A stretch of DNA of 64,000 bases from positions 20,624,777 through 20,688,776 of the forward strand of contig JANJXV010000020.1 of assembly GCA_024803745.1 (NCBI GenBank), given 5' to 3'. The stretch is from Megascapheus bottae. Its lineage: Eukaryota; Chordata; Mammalia; Rodentia; Geomyidae. Within the stretch, counting starts at the first letter, position 1; the number at the start of each line of letters is the position of its first letter. Below the pieces are notes generated by a model. That model worked only from the letters and a program-made list of their open reading frames with translations. It had not been told where the DNA came from and did no database searches. Positions 44,270-56,689 of this stretch are shown one piece after another. The position numbers and the translations under genes were made by a program.

Positions 44270-45870
44270 CAAATGTGGAGATCCTAACTTTTCATTTATA
44301 CCTATCTCAAAGTCAGATGCTTATAATTAGCATGAAGAACAGAAATGGGATTTTACTGGAACAATTAATAATACCTTAATTAGTTTGGAGGATTTGTTTT
44401 TAAGTTCATTTCCATGAGTGAAGTTAGAGATATCCAAGGAATATTGATTAGCTAGAATATTCTAGAAATATCTTCAATGGTTAGAATATAATAATCCATG
44501 GGATTCTTGTTCTTTTCTCAAAGAATGCTTCTCAGAATTTTACTCTCAACAGATCTTATGTCTAAGCCATTAGTTTAGGTAGATTTATGGTCATATTCCT
44601 ACAACAAAGAAATCAAAAGAATACTCTTTTCTTCCATGAATAATCTAGCAAGATGCTTTCTGGAACACTTAAAAGTTCAGAGAGCTGAATCATCATCAAG
44701 CATTTGGAGAACTTGGGAAGTGCTTTTATCTGTTCCTCACTTCTGCGTATTTGCTTAATAAATATTAATATGTCTCAAAATTCAAGACGTGTGTTGTTCA
44801 GTAACACCTGATAGTAAGATTGCAGCAGAGTAGAAAATTCTCATATTTCTTTGGAAGCTTCCCACTGTTAAGCAAAAGAGTTTAAATCATGTTGGACTGG
44901 TAAGTTTGTAAGATGCTAAGATGATGTTATGTCAGAGAGAGGCCACACAAAAAAGGTGTCCGTCAAGGGAGGGAGAAGCTAATGTAGGGGTCATAGAGGA
45001 CATCTAGTGACTGCTTACTCTTGTCAGCAACTGGTGAGTTTTCAAGAGTGCCAATGGAGGGTCTTCAGTGTAACCACCAAAGCTTTGGAAGAGTCAGAGT
45101 TTGGATAGAAGCTTGCATTTAGAAAATTCAACAAAACCATTCAGGGAAATGGACTTTTGTTCTTTCCATCATGCACCCACCCTGAAGGAAAAGAAACAGC
45201 AGCTAGCTGTGAGGCAAACCAAGCCACTCTGGGCAGTTGAATACTGAGGAAGAAGAGGAGAAACTTTAAATGAGATCTAAGATGAGATCTAAATTCTAGT
45301 AGTTTAACACCTAAAACCTAGAGTATTCCAGTATCTCAGTAGTATAATGGTACTAGCCATTGACCCTGTCAAGTTCAACTAATTGAATAAGCCAAATGAA
45401 GGTACATGCCCAAAGATGTGAAACATGAATATCATAGGTCCATAGGTTTTGTTCACTAAAAAATAACTTGGAAATGTTTCAATGTACAAACATACAGAAT
45501 TTATATTCTTCTCTCCAATAGCTCTACAGTATTGCACAATACAATCCCATATACTCTGAAAACCATATTTTATTTGACCAATCCTGGATAGTCATGTTTG
45601 TCTACAGTTGCTCTCTGTGAACAATTATGCAAAGGACTTTGTGTATGAATTGGATTGAATATAAATTCCATTTATGGTAAATAGAAATGAAGGAGTTCTA
45701 TTTCTAACTGGAATTGGCTTCTGATAATTTGCACTGCCAACACATACATGTCATCCAAGAATCATATGTAAAACTTGATGTTTGCAATATCTTTATCTCA
45801 TTTTCCTATGTAAACCCCAGTCATGTCTGCGGCTAGACTAGCCAAAATGTTCTTACCATAAGTGACTTCT
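44270..45870. other. Long repeat-poor stretch, no gene supported
   Basis: About 1.6 kb without recognised transposons, RNA genes or convincing coding frames. I cannot assign it. Confidence 0.5.
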
Positions 45871-45874
45871 ATAT

Positions 45875-46260
45875 TGCTAAATCCAATAGCCATTTCCTCA
45901 GGACCTCACTATTCAGCCTTGTGCTCAGCTGACATTTTTCATTTGCTCCACACATTTTCTTCACTTGGCTTTAGGCTATACTTGCCTGGATTTAGTCATG
46001 TTCTTCTTGACTTCTTATTGATTCTCTCTGCACCTGCTGCCCTTACATTGTTTTACTACTCTAGGGCTCAGCAGTTGTTCCTCTTCATTTTTCTGCTTGT
46101 GTTTACTCACATTCATGTCCTATGTCACTCTTTTATGGACATTTTATATGCTGATGACTTCCAAACTTGTAACCCCAGCACTGAGCATTGTCTTTGATCC
46201 AGATCTATATATCATCTCATTATCCAAATTCTCAACATATCTATCTGTGATATGTTAAAA
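45875..46260 (+). mobile_element. L2 LINE remnant with reverse transcriptase motif region
   Basis: The plus-strand open frame 45862-46197 ends with 'ILYADDFQT', matching the Tyr-Ala-Asp-Asp box of a reverse transcriptase. DNA words 'acattttcttcacttggctt', 'gggctcagcagttgttcctc' and 'ttatatgctgatgacttcca' follow the L2 order. The frame is one of several decayed remnants; a frame change has replaced the region between the 'SSLGF' and 'YADD' blocks with off-frame residues. Confidence 0.7.
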
Positions 46261-46289
46261 GCAATTTTCTGACTTTTTAGGCCTTCTGG

Positions 46290-46291
<2 letters not shown>

Positions 46292-46345
<54 letters not shown>

Positions 46346-46391
46346 CTCTCACAAACACACACACACATACACATACACACACACACACACC
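46292..46391 (+). repeat. (CT)n followed by (CA)n compound microsatellite
   Basis: About 50 bases of CT then about 45 bases of imperfect CA. Confidence 0.97.
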
Positions 46392-46523
46392 AAAATGAAA
46401 CTATGGAGTCTAATTCAGAAAATTCATTTGGTCATAATTTACCATTGTTTTCCCATTTCAATCAGATTAAAATTCAATTTTCATATTATGATCCATGAAC
46501 CTCTAGTTGATTAAAATCTCCCT

Positions 46524-46757
46524 GAGCCTATAACCCTAGCTGTGAGATCACAGGAGGCTGTGTCTGAGAATTGAGGTTCAAAGCCAACCCAGGCAGAAAA
46601 ATCCATAAGATTCCTATCTCCAATAAGCCATTTGGAAAAAGCTGGAAGTGGTGCTGTGGCTTAAATGGTAGAGTACTAGCCTTGAGCACAAAGAGGCTCA
46701 AGGCTCAAGGACAGTGCTTAGGCCCTGAGTTCAAGCCCCAGGACTGGCAAAAACAAA
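46524..46757 (+). mobile_element. 7SL-Geo chimeric SINE
   Basis: 'gagcctataaccctagctgt' is the damaged left start, then 'gttcaaagccaacccaggca'. The right half 'gctggaagtggtgctgtggc' to 'caagccccaggactggc' is closer to the right half of the IDL-Geo family than in most copies. Confidence 0.88.
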
Positions 46758-46759
46758 AG

Positions 46760-47855
46760 CTCCCCAATCACTGTATCTGAACTCTGCCTTATTCAAAATT
46801 GCTCTGCTTTTATCATATTCATCTCTTCTCCAATACTATCTAGTTAACCTCTCAACTTATGTATCTTTTAATATTCTCAAATTTATATTTCCAGAAAGGG
46901 AGGGAAAAAATCCCAATTTTGAATATCAAGGCCATCCTGCACTGACCAAAAAATTGATACTGAAGTGGAGTGGTCCAACTCATCCTTGAATGGTTGGTAC
47001 CCTTCTCACATTTGAAAAGTTTTCAGGACAAAAATTCCCTCAAAGGTATTTGAGCGGAGCAGGCATCCTTAAATTCTAGATGTGCTGCTCTAGAATGGGA
47101 GCTATTTGGTGTTAGATTTTTCTAGCATGATGAGAAAAGGATTTTTCTTTGTTATAGCCAGTGTTTCATTTCACTCTGATGGTTTGATGCAAATATTTGT
47201 AGAACAAGTAAATATTTCAATTACATCTTGTTTGTGTGATATGCAAGGTTAATCTGTGATAAATTAACAAAAATGTCTATGACTTAGGTCAATGTTGACA
47301 CATTTTGTTTTCATAGTTAATGAAAAATGTAGCCATAACTGTAGATTAATGCTCATATAAGTATTGATAGTCTCACCAGAAAAGTATTCCTTATATCTTG
47401 ACATTTTGAGTTGTATTAATGTCTTAGAAAAGAAATATTAGGAGAAAAAGTGAAATGTAATAACTTAATCATTGGAGTAAAATATTAATTTTGAAGAAAC
47501 AAATGGAAGAAATCCCTACAAAAATTATTTGAGGGATGGACAATAATAGAAGGTATGCACCTATATTTAGAGCAATTCTTTTATGGCTACTGCCTCTCTT
47601 TTATCCTGAGTTTAGCTCCTCTTGTTTCTCAGCAATTGCATGGCAGGATGAGATTGTCACTTATTACCACTAACTGATTTTTTTATATAAATGATGCCTT
47701 AGAGAATAGTAAAGGATTTCCTTCTGAGTCAACTATGAGTGGCAAGGCCTTTTAGTCTGACTTATCTGGTACACTAATAGTCAGAGTGAGCAGAGCATTT
47801 CATATGCCTGACTAATCTTCAAGTAATCCACAAAAACAAAACAAAACAAAACAAA
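46760..47855. other. Unique DNA, nothing recognised
   Basis: About 1.1 kb without recognisable features. Confidence 0.5.
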
Positions 47856-47857
47856 AA

Positions 47858-47965
47858 AACCTTCAGAAAGAAGTGTGTGGTTCATGTGATAGAGTGCCAA
47901 CTGCAAGCTAAAAGGCCAAGAGAGAGGTCTTGAGTTTAAACTCCAGCATCAGTGTGCACACACAA
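47858..47965 (+). mobile_element. Geo-like SINE monomer fragment
   Basis: 'gaagtgtgtggttcatgtga', 'tagagtgccaactgcaagct' and 'cttgagtttaaactccagca' resemble a diverged right half standing alone. A similar piece lies at 49.89-50.0 kb. Confidence 0.5.
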
Positions 47966-48151
47966 AAATGATGGTAATTTAAAACATTTCTTTCAAAACA
48001 GAGGGGTGTAACAATCATGAAAACATACAAATATACAAAATTAATGACAGCAGCACGTGTACAAAAGGGAAAGAAAAGATATTGAAATGTTCTCAAGAGA
48101 GACAGCTGTGAAAACCCAAGATAAATAATAAGAGAGGTAGAAAACATGAAA

Positions 48152-48287
48152 GAAACCAGGTGCCAGTGGCTCATGCTTACAATCCTAGCTACTCAGGAGA
48201 CTGAGATCCTGGGTTGCAGTTCAAAGCAAGGCCCAGCAGGAAAGTCTGTGAAATTCTTATCTCCGGTTAACCCCCAGAAAGCCAGAT
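48152..48287 (+). mobile_element. 7SL-derived SINE, left half only
   Basis: 'aaccaggtgccagtggctca', 'tcctagctactcaggagact', 'cttatctccggttaacccc', 'agaaagccag', then unrelated DNA. The Geo-like half is missing. Confidence 0.9.
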
Positions 48288-48289
48288 AA

Positions 48290-49885
48290 TATTAATCCAT
48301 CAAATGACCATAGACCATCCAATGAGCACAAAAATGAAATCCAGTTATATACTGACTATTTTAAGCTTTACTGATATTCACCTAATTACTTCCTAGATGT
48401 CAGAAGATAGTAATATGATAAAACATTTGGCATTCGTGGTGAATACTAATTTGACTTTGAATATTATGACTTCTTCTCACAACATAATATTACCAATGCT
48501 TTTGTACTCACAGAATTTAGTGAGACAAACACTGAAATGCTTTAGAAATGAGACTAAGTGCTACACAGTAGAGATAACCGAGGGAACCACTATGATCGCA
48601 AGTGTCACATGTCTTTCCACTGGTGATGGACAGAGTTCAAAGGTTTATATTCCAGCACTTATCTGTGACTGTTGGCAAGTTTGAAGGTCCTGAGCAAATT
48701 CAAAAAAAGTTTCTATCTTAAGAAAGAAAAGATTAAATATGTGGCAAGAAATGAAAGCAATAAGTCTCAAGAATTTGGCTTACATGGTTGTATTCAGTGC
48801 TCACAAGCAGCCTAGGAATAGAGGATGGCTTTATTTTTATTTCATAAAATAACTAAAATGGAAATCTAGATTTTTGACTTCAAGAACTATGCTTTTCCTA
48901 CTTCATTCTCTGCCTCCAAATAAAAATTCCAGCATTTGAATTCCTTTCAGATTTATGGTGGGAATAAGGTAGCCCTGTCTCCTTCTCCAGTCTTATCTGT
49001 CTGATTCCACTACTGACTTCACATTGGAGAGGAGGGAATGTTTCACACATGAAACTCCTTCTCTGGGGTTTCTGCAAGTTTTCTGTGACCAATGTTGGTA
49101 AAATAGTTAAAGGTGGATTTGTAGCTTAGTCTATCGTATCCATTAGTTCTCTTGCCTTTTTTTTTCTTTTAGTCCTCGGGTCAATTTCTTTTTCCTACTA
49201 TTGCATCTATCTCTTTCTTTTTACCAGTGTTCCATCTCTTCCTTTCTATGTATAGTCTTAGTGGAATGTTGGAAGCAGGTGTCTGCATCCTTCTACAAAA
49301 GCTGAAATGGCAGAATATATCAGCTCACTTCCATGGTACATAAAATATACATCTCACTTTTAGCCAATGAAAAGCTCTCCAGAACTTGGAATTTTGAGCT
49401 GTGTGAGTAAAAGAAATAAAATCACTGCTTAGATTGTAGAAATATAAACTACAACTCTCTTTTTTAAAAATAGCTTGATTGAATGTCTGGTAATTTTGGA
49501 ATCTGAATTAATATACTTGTCTCCCAAATTGTTCATGTCCTTTCCTTGGTTTGTGCCAGTTACAAAATATTAACAATGTCTAGTGAAAAATAAGAGAATG
49601 GGAAATGAAATCAATGATGCACATCAGTAAAACAGATTTCTCTGAACTATTGATGGGAACCAAGTTCACATTTATAGTTCCTGACAATTTCCTGCTGGGA
49701 AGGTGTTCTGTGTTAGCTATTGAGCAGCCAGTTGCTCTAGCCATTGATAAAAGGGAGGAGCAGAATATCGAAGCATAGAAGGAAGATAAATTATACTCTG
49801 TGGAGAAAACATGATTGACTCTAACAAAGTACTCAACTGGAGTACTTTAAGAAAGCACTTAATTGGAGTTTTATCTCCTATTAAC
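48290..49885. other. Long repeat-poor stretch, no gene supported
   Basis: A 95-codon ATG frame at 48397-48684 (plus) is the most protein-like frame here but has no domain I recognise, no promoter evidence and no splice context. I treat it as unassigned. Confidence 0.45.
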
Positions 49886-49888
49886 TAG

Positions 49889-50005
49889 AAAAAGGCAGGA
49901 ATTGGGGGTATGGGTCAAGTAGGAGAGCATTAGCTGTGAGTGATAAAGCTAATCTGGAATTCAAAGTCCTAGGATCAAGCTCCAGTATCAGCATACATAG
50001 ACATA
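49889..50005 (+). mobile_element. Geo-like SINE monomer fragment
   Basis: 'aaggcaggaattgggggtat', 'gggtcaagtaggagagcatt' and 'aggatcaagctccagtatca' resemble the same older variant as at 47.86 kb. Confidence 0.4.
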
Positions 50006-50009
50006 GACA

Positions 50010-50880
50010 TATAGGTACACACAACACTAGGGCAGTCCCCTGTGGAGGTCAAATTGTTAATATATACAGGAATTTCCACCTTAATCTTTTCCTAGTTTTG
50101 TCCATGAAGAAACACTTGACATAATTTTTATATGAACGCCCATGACTTTTAACTTTCTGCCTAACAGGGAAGGCTTTAATCTTTATGAAATTCTTAGACC
50201 CCAATAGATATAATATGTTCTGGATTTTTTATTGCCATTGTCACCAGTTCCTGTAAAAGTGCTCCTGCATCACAGAGGAAAAGCTGAGAAACATATGTTC
50301 TGGAATCCCCTCTCCATATGGTTTCAGGTTAGGTTCTCTTATTGAGAGACATTTGCATGAAGTCTACAGAGGGAATGACAGGAGGAGTTCCTGCATCCCC
50401 AGAGATAGCTGGGGATAATAAAGGCCTGTTTCAGAGGCAGCACTGAGACAACCCTCACACTAATTTCTAAGTCTTGGCTGCCTAGGTGCTGTAAGCTAGA
50501 GTTTCTGGTGCTGACTGTTCTCATCTTTGTTCCCTAAACACTTCAGTGGTTGGGGAATTCATGGTTTCTTTTCATTTAATGTCCAAATGTAAACTGCGTA
50601 ATAGAAACATACACCGAGAGGCAGTTTTTCCCTGACAGATCCCAATGTGCACACAAAACAAACGCTTCTCTTTTAACAAAGGAGCTGACTGCTGGTCTGA
50701 TACCACTTTACAATTTCAGTAGAGCAAAACAACACTGAAAAACAGAGAAATAATAAAAATGGCAGTCAAACATAACATTATCAGCTTCAGTTGGGTGGAC
50801 CTGTGTGGGACTAGGATCAGTTGTTTGAGTACTCTCCCTAGGACAACTCTGTTGCAAGTGGCTTCAGATGAGAAGTGAAG
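50010..50880. other. Unique DNA, nothing recognised
   Basis: No gene, RNA or repeat supported. Confidence 0.5.
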
Positions 50881-50904
50881 GAAAAATAATGTCTGATGTA
50901 TTAT

Positions 50905-51478
50905 TGGTAAATATTTCAGCTATGTTCATCTCTGTAGTATTCACAATAGCCAAGCGATGGAAACAATCCAGTTGCAATAATGCAGATGAATGGATACAAA
51001 AAACGTGGTATATATGTACAATGGAATTCTACATAGCGAACAGACAAAATAACAAGATAAAACAATGGCATTCGCAAGGAAGTGGATGAATCTAGAGTGA
51101 CTCATGTTGAGTGAGATAAGTCAAGACCAAAGGAACAAAAGGCACATGGTATCCTTAATATGTGGCTATTAGATCCAAACAGTACAAGAGCGAGGACTCA
51201 ATATCTGCGTACCCAATGCTATGGATATGGTATTGGAAATATAAACACAACTACATAGACATAAAAATCTATGACTCTATAGACATAATGTTTTATTGCA
51301 TAGATTAATATATATCTATGACATACAAACCCTCAGCCTAATTTCAATTATGTTCTAAAAGCTAAGTACCAGTGATTGTATATGGAGATTCCTTTCTTGA
51401 ATACTTGTTTGTTAAACACATCATTTGAAATATGATGTCAAAATCAATGTTAATAAATTCTTTAATAAAATTTTTTTA
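50905..51478 (+). mobile_element. Old L1, ORF2 C-terminus and 3' UTR
   Basis: The plus-strand frame 50868-51089 contains 'FTIAKRWKQS', 'DEWIQKTWYI' and 'TMEFYIA', the hallmark C-terminal words of L1 ORF2. The UTR continues to an AATAAAATTTT end near 51475. It matches the minus-strand old L1 at 35.0-36.5 kb. Confidence 0.9.
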
Positions 51479-51542
51479 AAAAGTACAGTTCCCTTGAAAA
51501 CTTTGAAGAATCTTGAACCATACTCAAGGACAATAGTAGATG

Positions 51543-51661
51543 CTGGCTGGTTACGGAAGTACACACATGTAATCCCAGCACTCAGGGGACCAAGTCAAGA
51601 GAAATGCAAGTTTGAAAACAGGTTGAGCTACATAGTGAGACCTTGTAACAAAAAAAAATAA
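51543..51661 (+). mobile_element. B1-like 7SL-derived SINE monomer
   Basis: 'gatgctggctggttacggaa', 'catgtaatcccagcactcag' and 'gagctacatagtgagacctt' with an A tail: a plain B1-type monomer. Confidence 0.9.
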
Positions 51662-51674
51662 ACAAAAATAAAAC

Positions 51675-53460
51675 ACTTTCACAAATTAAGATCATGAAAA
51701 ATGGCAATCCTGCTGAGGGCTATCTACAAATTCAATGGAGTACCCAACAATATCTCAATGTCATTCTTTAAGAAAATAGAGGAAGCAATCTAAAAATTCC
51801 TATGAAATAATAAAAGATCCCCATATAGCAAAAACAATCCTTAGCACAGAAAACAACACTGGAGGAATATCAATACCAAACTTCAGACTCTATTACCGAA
51901 CTATAGTAATCAAAACAGCTTGGTAATGGCACAAGAATAGGCTTGAGGACCAATGGAATAGAACTAAAGTCCCAGAAATCAAGCCACAGATGTATGGCCA
52001 CCTAATCTTTGATAAGGAAGCCAAAAAAATAGAATGGAAAAAAGACAGCTTCTTCAGCAAGTGGTCTTGGCAGAACTGGTTACACATCTGTAGAAAACTA
52101 AAGCAGGATCCTTTTTGTCATACTGCACCAGGATTAATTCCAAATGGCTCAAAGACCTTGAGATAAAAGCAGATACTTTACAGGAAGTAATTAGATGTAC
52201 ACTAAGACTCCTTGGCACAGGTCAAAACTTTTTTAATAAAGGTCCCGAAACACAACAAACTAAAGAAATTTGGACAAATGAGACTGCATTAAATAGTAGA
52301 GCTTCTGTATGGCAAGCAAGTTAAATAGAAAGTTCACAGAGTGGGAGAAGATCTTTATCAGTCATACAATAGACAAAGGCCTCATATCTAAAATGTATCT
52401 ACAGCTCAGAATATTGAATCTCTCCAGAACAAATCCTCAAAAAATAACCATCCCATTAAAAGGTGGGCTTGTTAAAGACTTCTCAGAGGAGGAAATAAAA
52501 AAGGCTTATAGACACATGAAGAAATGCTCCACATCTCTGGTCATATAAGAAATACAAATCAAAACAACTTTGAGATTCCACTTCATTCTGGTTAGAATGG
52601 CCATGATCAAGAAATCTAGAGTAACAACAGATGCTGGCAGGAATGTGGCCAGGAGGGAAACTACTACACTGTTGGGAGTGTAAACTCGTTCAACCACAAT
52701 GGAAAGCAGTATGGTGAATCCTCAAATTACTAAACATAGAACTCCCCTATGACCCAGCAATTTCACTCATTGGCATTTACCCAATCACCCAGAAACAAGG
52801 CAATACTAAAGCTACTAGCACACATTCATTGTAGCATTATTTACTATAGTGAAGACATGGAACCAACCAACTCAGCAGATGAATGGATCAAGATATGGTA
52901 CTTATACACAATGGAATTCTATGCTGCCATCAGAAAGAATGACATTGCCCCATTCATAAGGAAATGGAAAGACTTGGAAAAAATCATATTAAGTAAAATA
53001 AGTCAGACCCAAAGGAGCATAGGTTCAATGGTTTCCCTCATTTGTAATAATTAGTACACATCTAGGATTCTCCTAGCAGAGAATCACAATAGCTCAAAAC
53101 CTATGTATATTTGGTCATACATCATGAGACTAAATAAAATGAACTCTATGGAAACAAGAGGTTTATCTTTGTGATTGTTGAAGTTATTTCTCTTCTTTTC
53201 CCCCCTGTGGTTAATCTCATGTGATTACTGTATCTAACTTTGTTACCTGGTATATTGCATATGTGTTTATTTGTTTATTTGAAATAGGGATGGAAAGGGG
53301 GAAAACAAGATGATTTGGAGGGGGTAGAGGGATGGAAAAGGGGACAAAAACATAAGAAGGGGTATCAAGATTGGAGAAGTAATATATCTATCACCTGACA
53401 AATATAACTGTAACCCCTCTATACATTATCCCGACAATAAAATACAATAAAGAAAAATAA
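51675..53460 (+). mobile_element. L1, ORF2 C-terminal third and 3' UTR, 5'-truncated
   Basis: From about 51675 the plus strand follows ORF2 after the reverse transcriptase core. Decayed frames contain '[18 protein letters not shown]', 'FTEWEKIFISHTIDKGLI', '[13 protein letters not shown]' and 'DEWIKIWYLYTMEFYAA'. The 3' UTR begins near 53150 with 'aagaggtttatctttgtgat' and ends in AATAAAATACAATAAA. Frameshifts and stops break ORF2. A possible flanking duplication ('aaacactttca' at about 51671 and 'aaaccacttca' at about 53467) is imperfect. Confidence 0.93.
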
Positions 53461-53579
53461 ATAAATAAACCACTTCAAAGGTAAAAACAAAATCAACAGA
53501 TGACCAATGAACTGCCCTATGTCAGACCCAGGGATATGATGGGGCAAGGGAAGAATAAAACTTGAATCTCAGAAATAGC

Positions 53580-53855
53580 TCTATATCAGTATCTTTTGGT
53601 GTGATAATATTTCCTGACAACCACAAATTCTCAGTTGTACATCAAAATGCATGTTTATTTTCCCACATGGCTCTGAAGACAGGCCAGGAGGTTCTGTAGA
53701 GTTAGGCCACATTCAACAGACCTTGGTGGGAGAGGCTTATAGATTTAGACCAGCTGGTGGGTTGGCTCATTGCTGGCTGGTTTAGAAGGCTCTCTGGGCC
53801 CTGATCCACAAGGGTTCTCACCCTCTAGGAGACCCATGGGCCTTGTTTCCTTGGT
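53580..53855 (-). mobile_element. Possible LTR (MaLR/ERVL-like) remnant, reverse strand
   Basis: 'tttattttcccacatggctc', 'tgaagacaggccaggaggtt' and 'gctggtgggttggctcattg' resemble the reverse order of a mammalian non-coding LTR. No coding sequence. Family uncertain. Confidence 0.4.
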
Positions 53856-54325
53856 TAAATTTTTGTGACAGAGAGATAATGAAATAATACATAAGATTTT
53901 AGGGAACTATGCTCATATCTGGCAAGTAAGTATTGCCGATACATTGTGTTAGCCAAATCAATACAGAAATTCAATTCTGAATTAGGAGCAAAGAAACACT
54001 CCATGTTGCAAAGAGTACAGATACTGGGGCCATGAAGAACTGACCCCAGAAGATTTGGAGGCATGTTTACAGCCAATAAAGCTTTGAACAGCTAGGGTCA
54101 CATTCTAGAAAGAAAAAGAAAGTCCTGCTGGCATTTTAGCACTTTTCCATTCTTTATTTTGCCTTTCACTGTAACTAATCCAGAAAAATAATGTTTGCCA
54201 TAAATGGGTCCATTGCTCAATAAAATCACTTCCCTGTTCAGATAAATAAAAAGATGAGAGAACTGCATAATAGCACTTGAAGTCCCCTGTAATATAAAAG
54301 AAAAGAAAAAAGCATCACACTTCAA
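53856..54325. other. Unique DNA, nothing recognised
   Basis: No supported feature. Confidence 0.5.
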
Positions 54326-54442
54326 TGTGTTGGTTTTGGTGTCAAGTTGATGATGGCTTCAAATTCTATTCTCTGCCAATAAGTCCTGTAAGCTTTTGGA
54401 ATCTGAGTGTCACTTTCAGTAGCTAAAAATGAAGAGGATAAG
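54326..54442 (+). mobile_element. MIR SINE
   Basis: 'ggttttggtgtcaagttgat', 'tcaaattctattctctgcca', 'gtcctgtaagcttttggaat' and 'tgaagaggataa' follow the forward MIR core in order over about 115 bases. Confidence 0.65.
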
Positions 54443-55594
54443 CCTTGATTTGTTTTACTTTTCCCTCAATTCCAACATGTAAAAACGTTTGGTCTGTTTT
54501 ACAAAAGATAAAGGTAGAAATAAGAAAGAAAAAGAATGTGGACATTAAGACTTCCCCACAGTGATGAGACAGAATCCCTATACTGTCCCATTTTGGGTTG
54601 CTCTCTTAAATTCTGTTACAGGATCCTATGCATCAGGCCAGTGTTCTTTCATTCAAGGGATGAGAGAGGACAAGTATCTGGTCAGTGCAGTTAGGTGACA
54701 TGACTCTGGAGCAAAGTTCAAGGTTCCTAACTCTCAGCTGCTTCATAGATCCCCATCCTAGCTTAAATTTTACAAGCAAGACCAGTGAAATTTGTTTTCT
54801 TTCTCAAACATCAAGGGAGTTTGTATGTAGCTTGGTTTATTTAGTACAGAAAAAAGCTCTCAAAGTGTTTTTGGCATTTTAAAACCAATCCTGCAAATTC
54901 AATGTGCCTTCTTTCTAAGGAATCTTCTGCAGTGAGGTTTCCTTTTGTGAACTTCAACATTGCTCTAGAAATAACATTAATCCTAAAAACAACAACAGTT
55001 AACCAACTCAGGCTTGATTTTATTTTCATTTTTGGATCATGAGACTAGAGATTTGTGTATGTTCAATTTCCCAGCATTGAACATTGAAAAAGAGGAATCC
55101 CTGTTGCTGAGATCAATGTCCAGTTCTTCTGCTTACACATTCTTCTTGCATTCAGACTCAAATTATAACATTCCATATGTGATATCATTGATCTGTCCTT
55201 TTCTCTAAACAAATTAAGCAAGACACTGACTAACATGTAGCAAACCACAGTAATGGAAATGAGGTCTTCCTTTTGCCACAATATGTCCTGCTTTCAGATT
55301 CTGAAAGCTCTTCAACGTTCCCCAAAGTTCTCACTATAGTCTTTGTAGTGAGATTTTGGCTCTCTTTTTGTTGTAACCGTAATACTTATAAAACAAAAAT
55401 AATCCACAAGAAGCAAAAGAAAGCACAATATAATTCAGTAACCAACTGAATCTAGCAAATGCTGTTGGTACTGTATGAATACTAAGAATTGATAAGAAAG
55501 GAGTCTTCATAGAAAAGATGGACATGACTATTCTCATTCACAAAGACTTCACTAGGATGTTAACTCCCAATGATACCATTAAAAAAAAACATAT
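54443..55594. other. Unique DNA, no gene supported
   Basis: Several short overlapping open frames on both strands (about 60-75 codons) with no recognised domain. Confidence 0.5.
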
Positions 55595-55774
55595 AGAGGG
55601 GCTGGGAGTGTGACCTACCGGTAGAGTGTTTGCCTAGCATGCATAAAGCACTGGGTTCGATTCCTAGGTACCACTTACACAGAAAAAGCCACAAGTGGTG
55701 CTGTGGCTCAAGTGGTAGAGCTCTACCCTCAGGTCAGTGCTTAGGCCCTAAGTTAAAGCCCCAGGACTGGCAAA
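55595..55774 (+). mobile_element. IDL-Geo-like SINE
   Basis: 'ggggctgggagtgtgaccta', perfect B box 'ggttcgattcc', right half shortened after 'gtagagctctaccctcaggt'. Short possible target-site duplication 'catatag' on each side. Confidence 0.93.
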
Positions 55775-56295
55775 AAATCATATAGAAAATATATATGCTG
55801 TCCTCCAATCTCTATCCATTCTCAGTATTTTCTTTGAGCTTTGGATAAGTAAGATAAAAAGAGAGAAAACTAGTTATGTCATAGGTACTTCCCCTGTTTC
55901 TGACATCCCTTTCTTAGAAGAATAGAGAGAAAATGAAACCTCTGATACAATTTCCATTTAGAGATATTATATCTCAGATTAAGAAATTTCTCAGTTCACT
56001 GATCCCTAGCAGTCTATAAAACAAGAGGGTATTTTGGAAGCAGTGGCATGTTAGATTCAGTAAAATACAGTCCTAAATCTAGTATTTTCTATTCTATTTC
56101 TCTCTACACACATTCCCCCAGTGTTATTAACAGCTAGGTAAGATTATCTATCCTCAGATCAAGGAGCTATGGAAGACAGCCTTACACTTAAAGAAAATGT
56201 ATTATAAGCATGACACAAGAAAATTCAATTTTATAGTATGCATAAGTAAATAAGTTAGCCTTTGCTTAAGTAATCAATGTTTGAAAACTACTTCT
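55775..56295. other. Unique DNA, nothing recognised
   Basis: No supported feature. Confidence 0.5.
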
Positions 56296-56298
56296 AAT

Positions 56299-56682
56299 TC
56301 AGTTCTGCCTGTCCTTCAAGTATAGCAATTCTGTCTTACAATTTGACTGATCCCTGGGGGGAAAGCTGGATTCTTCTGGGTACTTCCATAAACACTGCAA
56401 AGATATTCTTCAACCTCAAGTAAACACATTTGGATCCATATCAAATAGACCTTATAGCAATCTAGACACCTTCGCAAAGATTGGCTTTGTGACATCAGTG
56501 AGGGCTTCATCCTCAGACACTGGAAGCAGGAAGTGCCTGTATTTCCCCCAGGGACCATAACCAGTCAATCTCAGCCTTGGCAGCAAATGAAGCAGCAGGA
56601 CAGCCTTTTCCAAACTTGGATCCACCAATCTTACCACATGGTGGTGTTTAAAAAGCCATCCACTCTGTATGTAGAGTGTAAG
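56299..56682 (-). pseudogene. Unidentified protein-like stretch with in-frame stops (possible processed pseudogene)
   Basis: On the minus strand one frame reads from 56682 to a stop at 56299-56301. It is open for about 76 codons, then hits a stop at 56452-56454 and two more near 56414-56421, and afterwards continues without stops to the end. The translated character is protein-like on both sides of the stops: hydrophobic 'KAVLLLHLLPRLRLTGYG' followed by the acidic 'LPVSEDEALTDVTKPIF', later 'CLWKYPEESSFPPRDQ'. GC content is higher than in the neighbours. I cannot name a parent gene, and no poly-A tail or target-site duplication was confirmed. It could instead be a decayed ancient repeat or a chance frame. 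Confidence 0.3.
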
Positions 56683-56689
56683 TTATAAC

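Noticed and set aside
48397..48684. 95-codon plus-strand ATG open frame in repeat-poor DNA
   Set aside because: The residues look moderately protein-like, but there is no domain, repeat order, splice context or promoter evidence, and one frame of this length is expected by chance.
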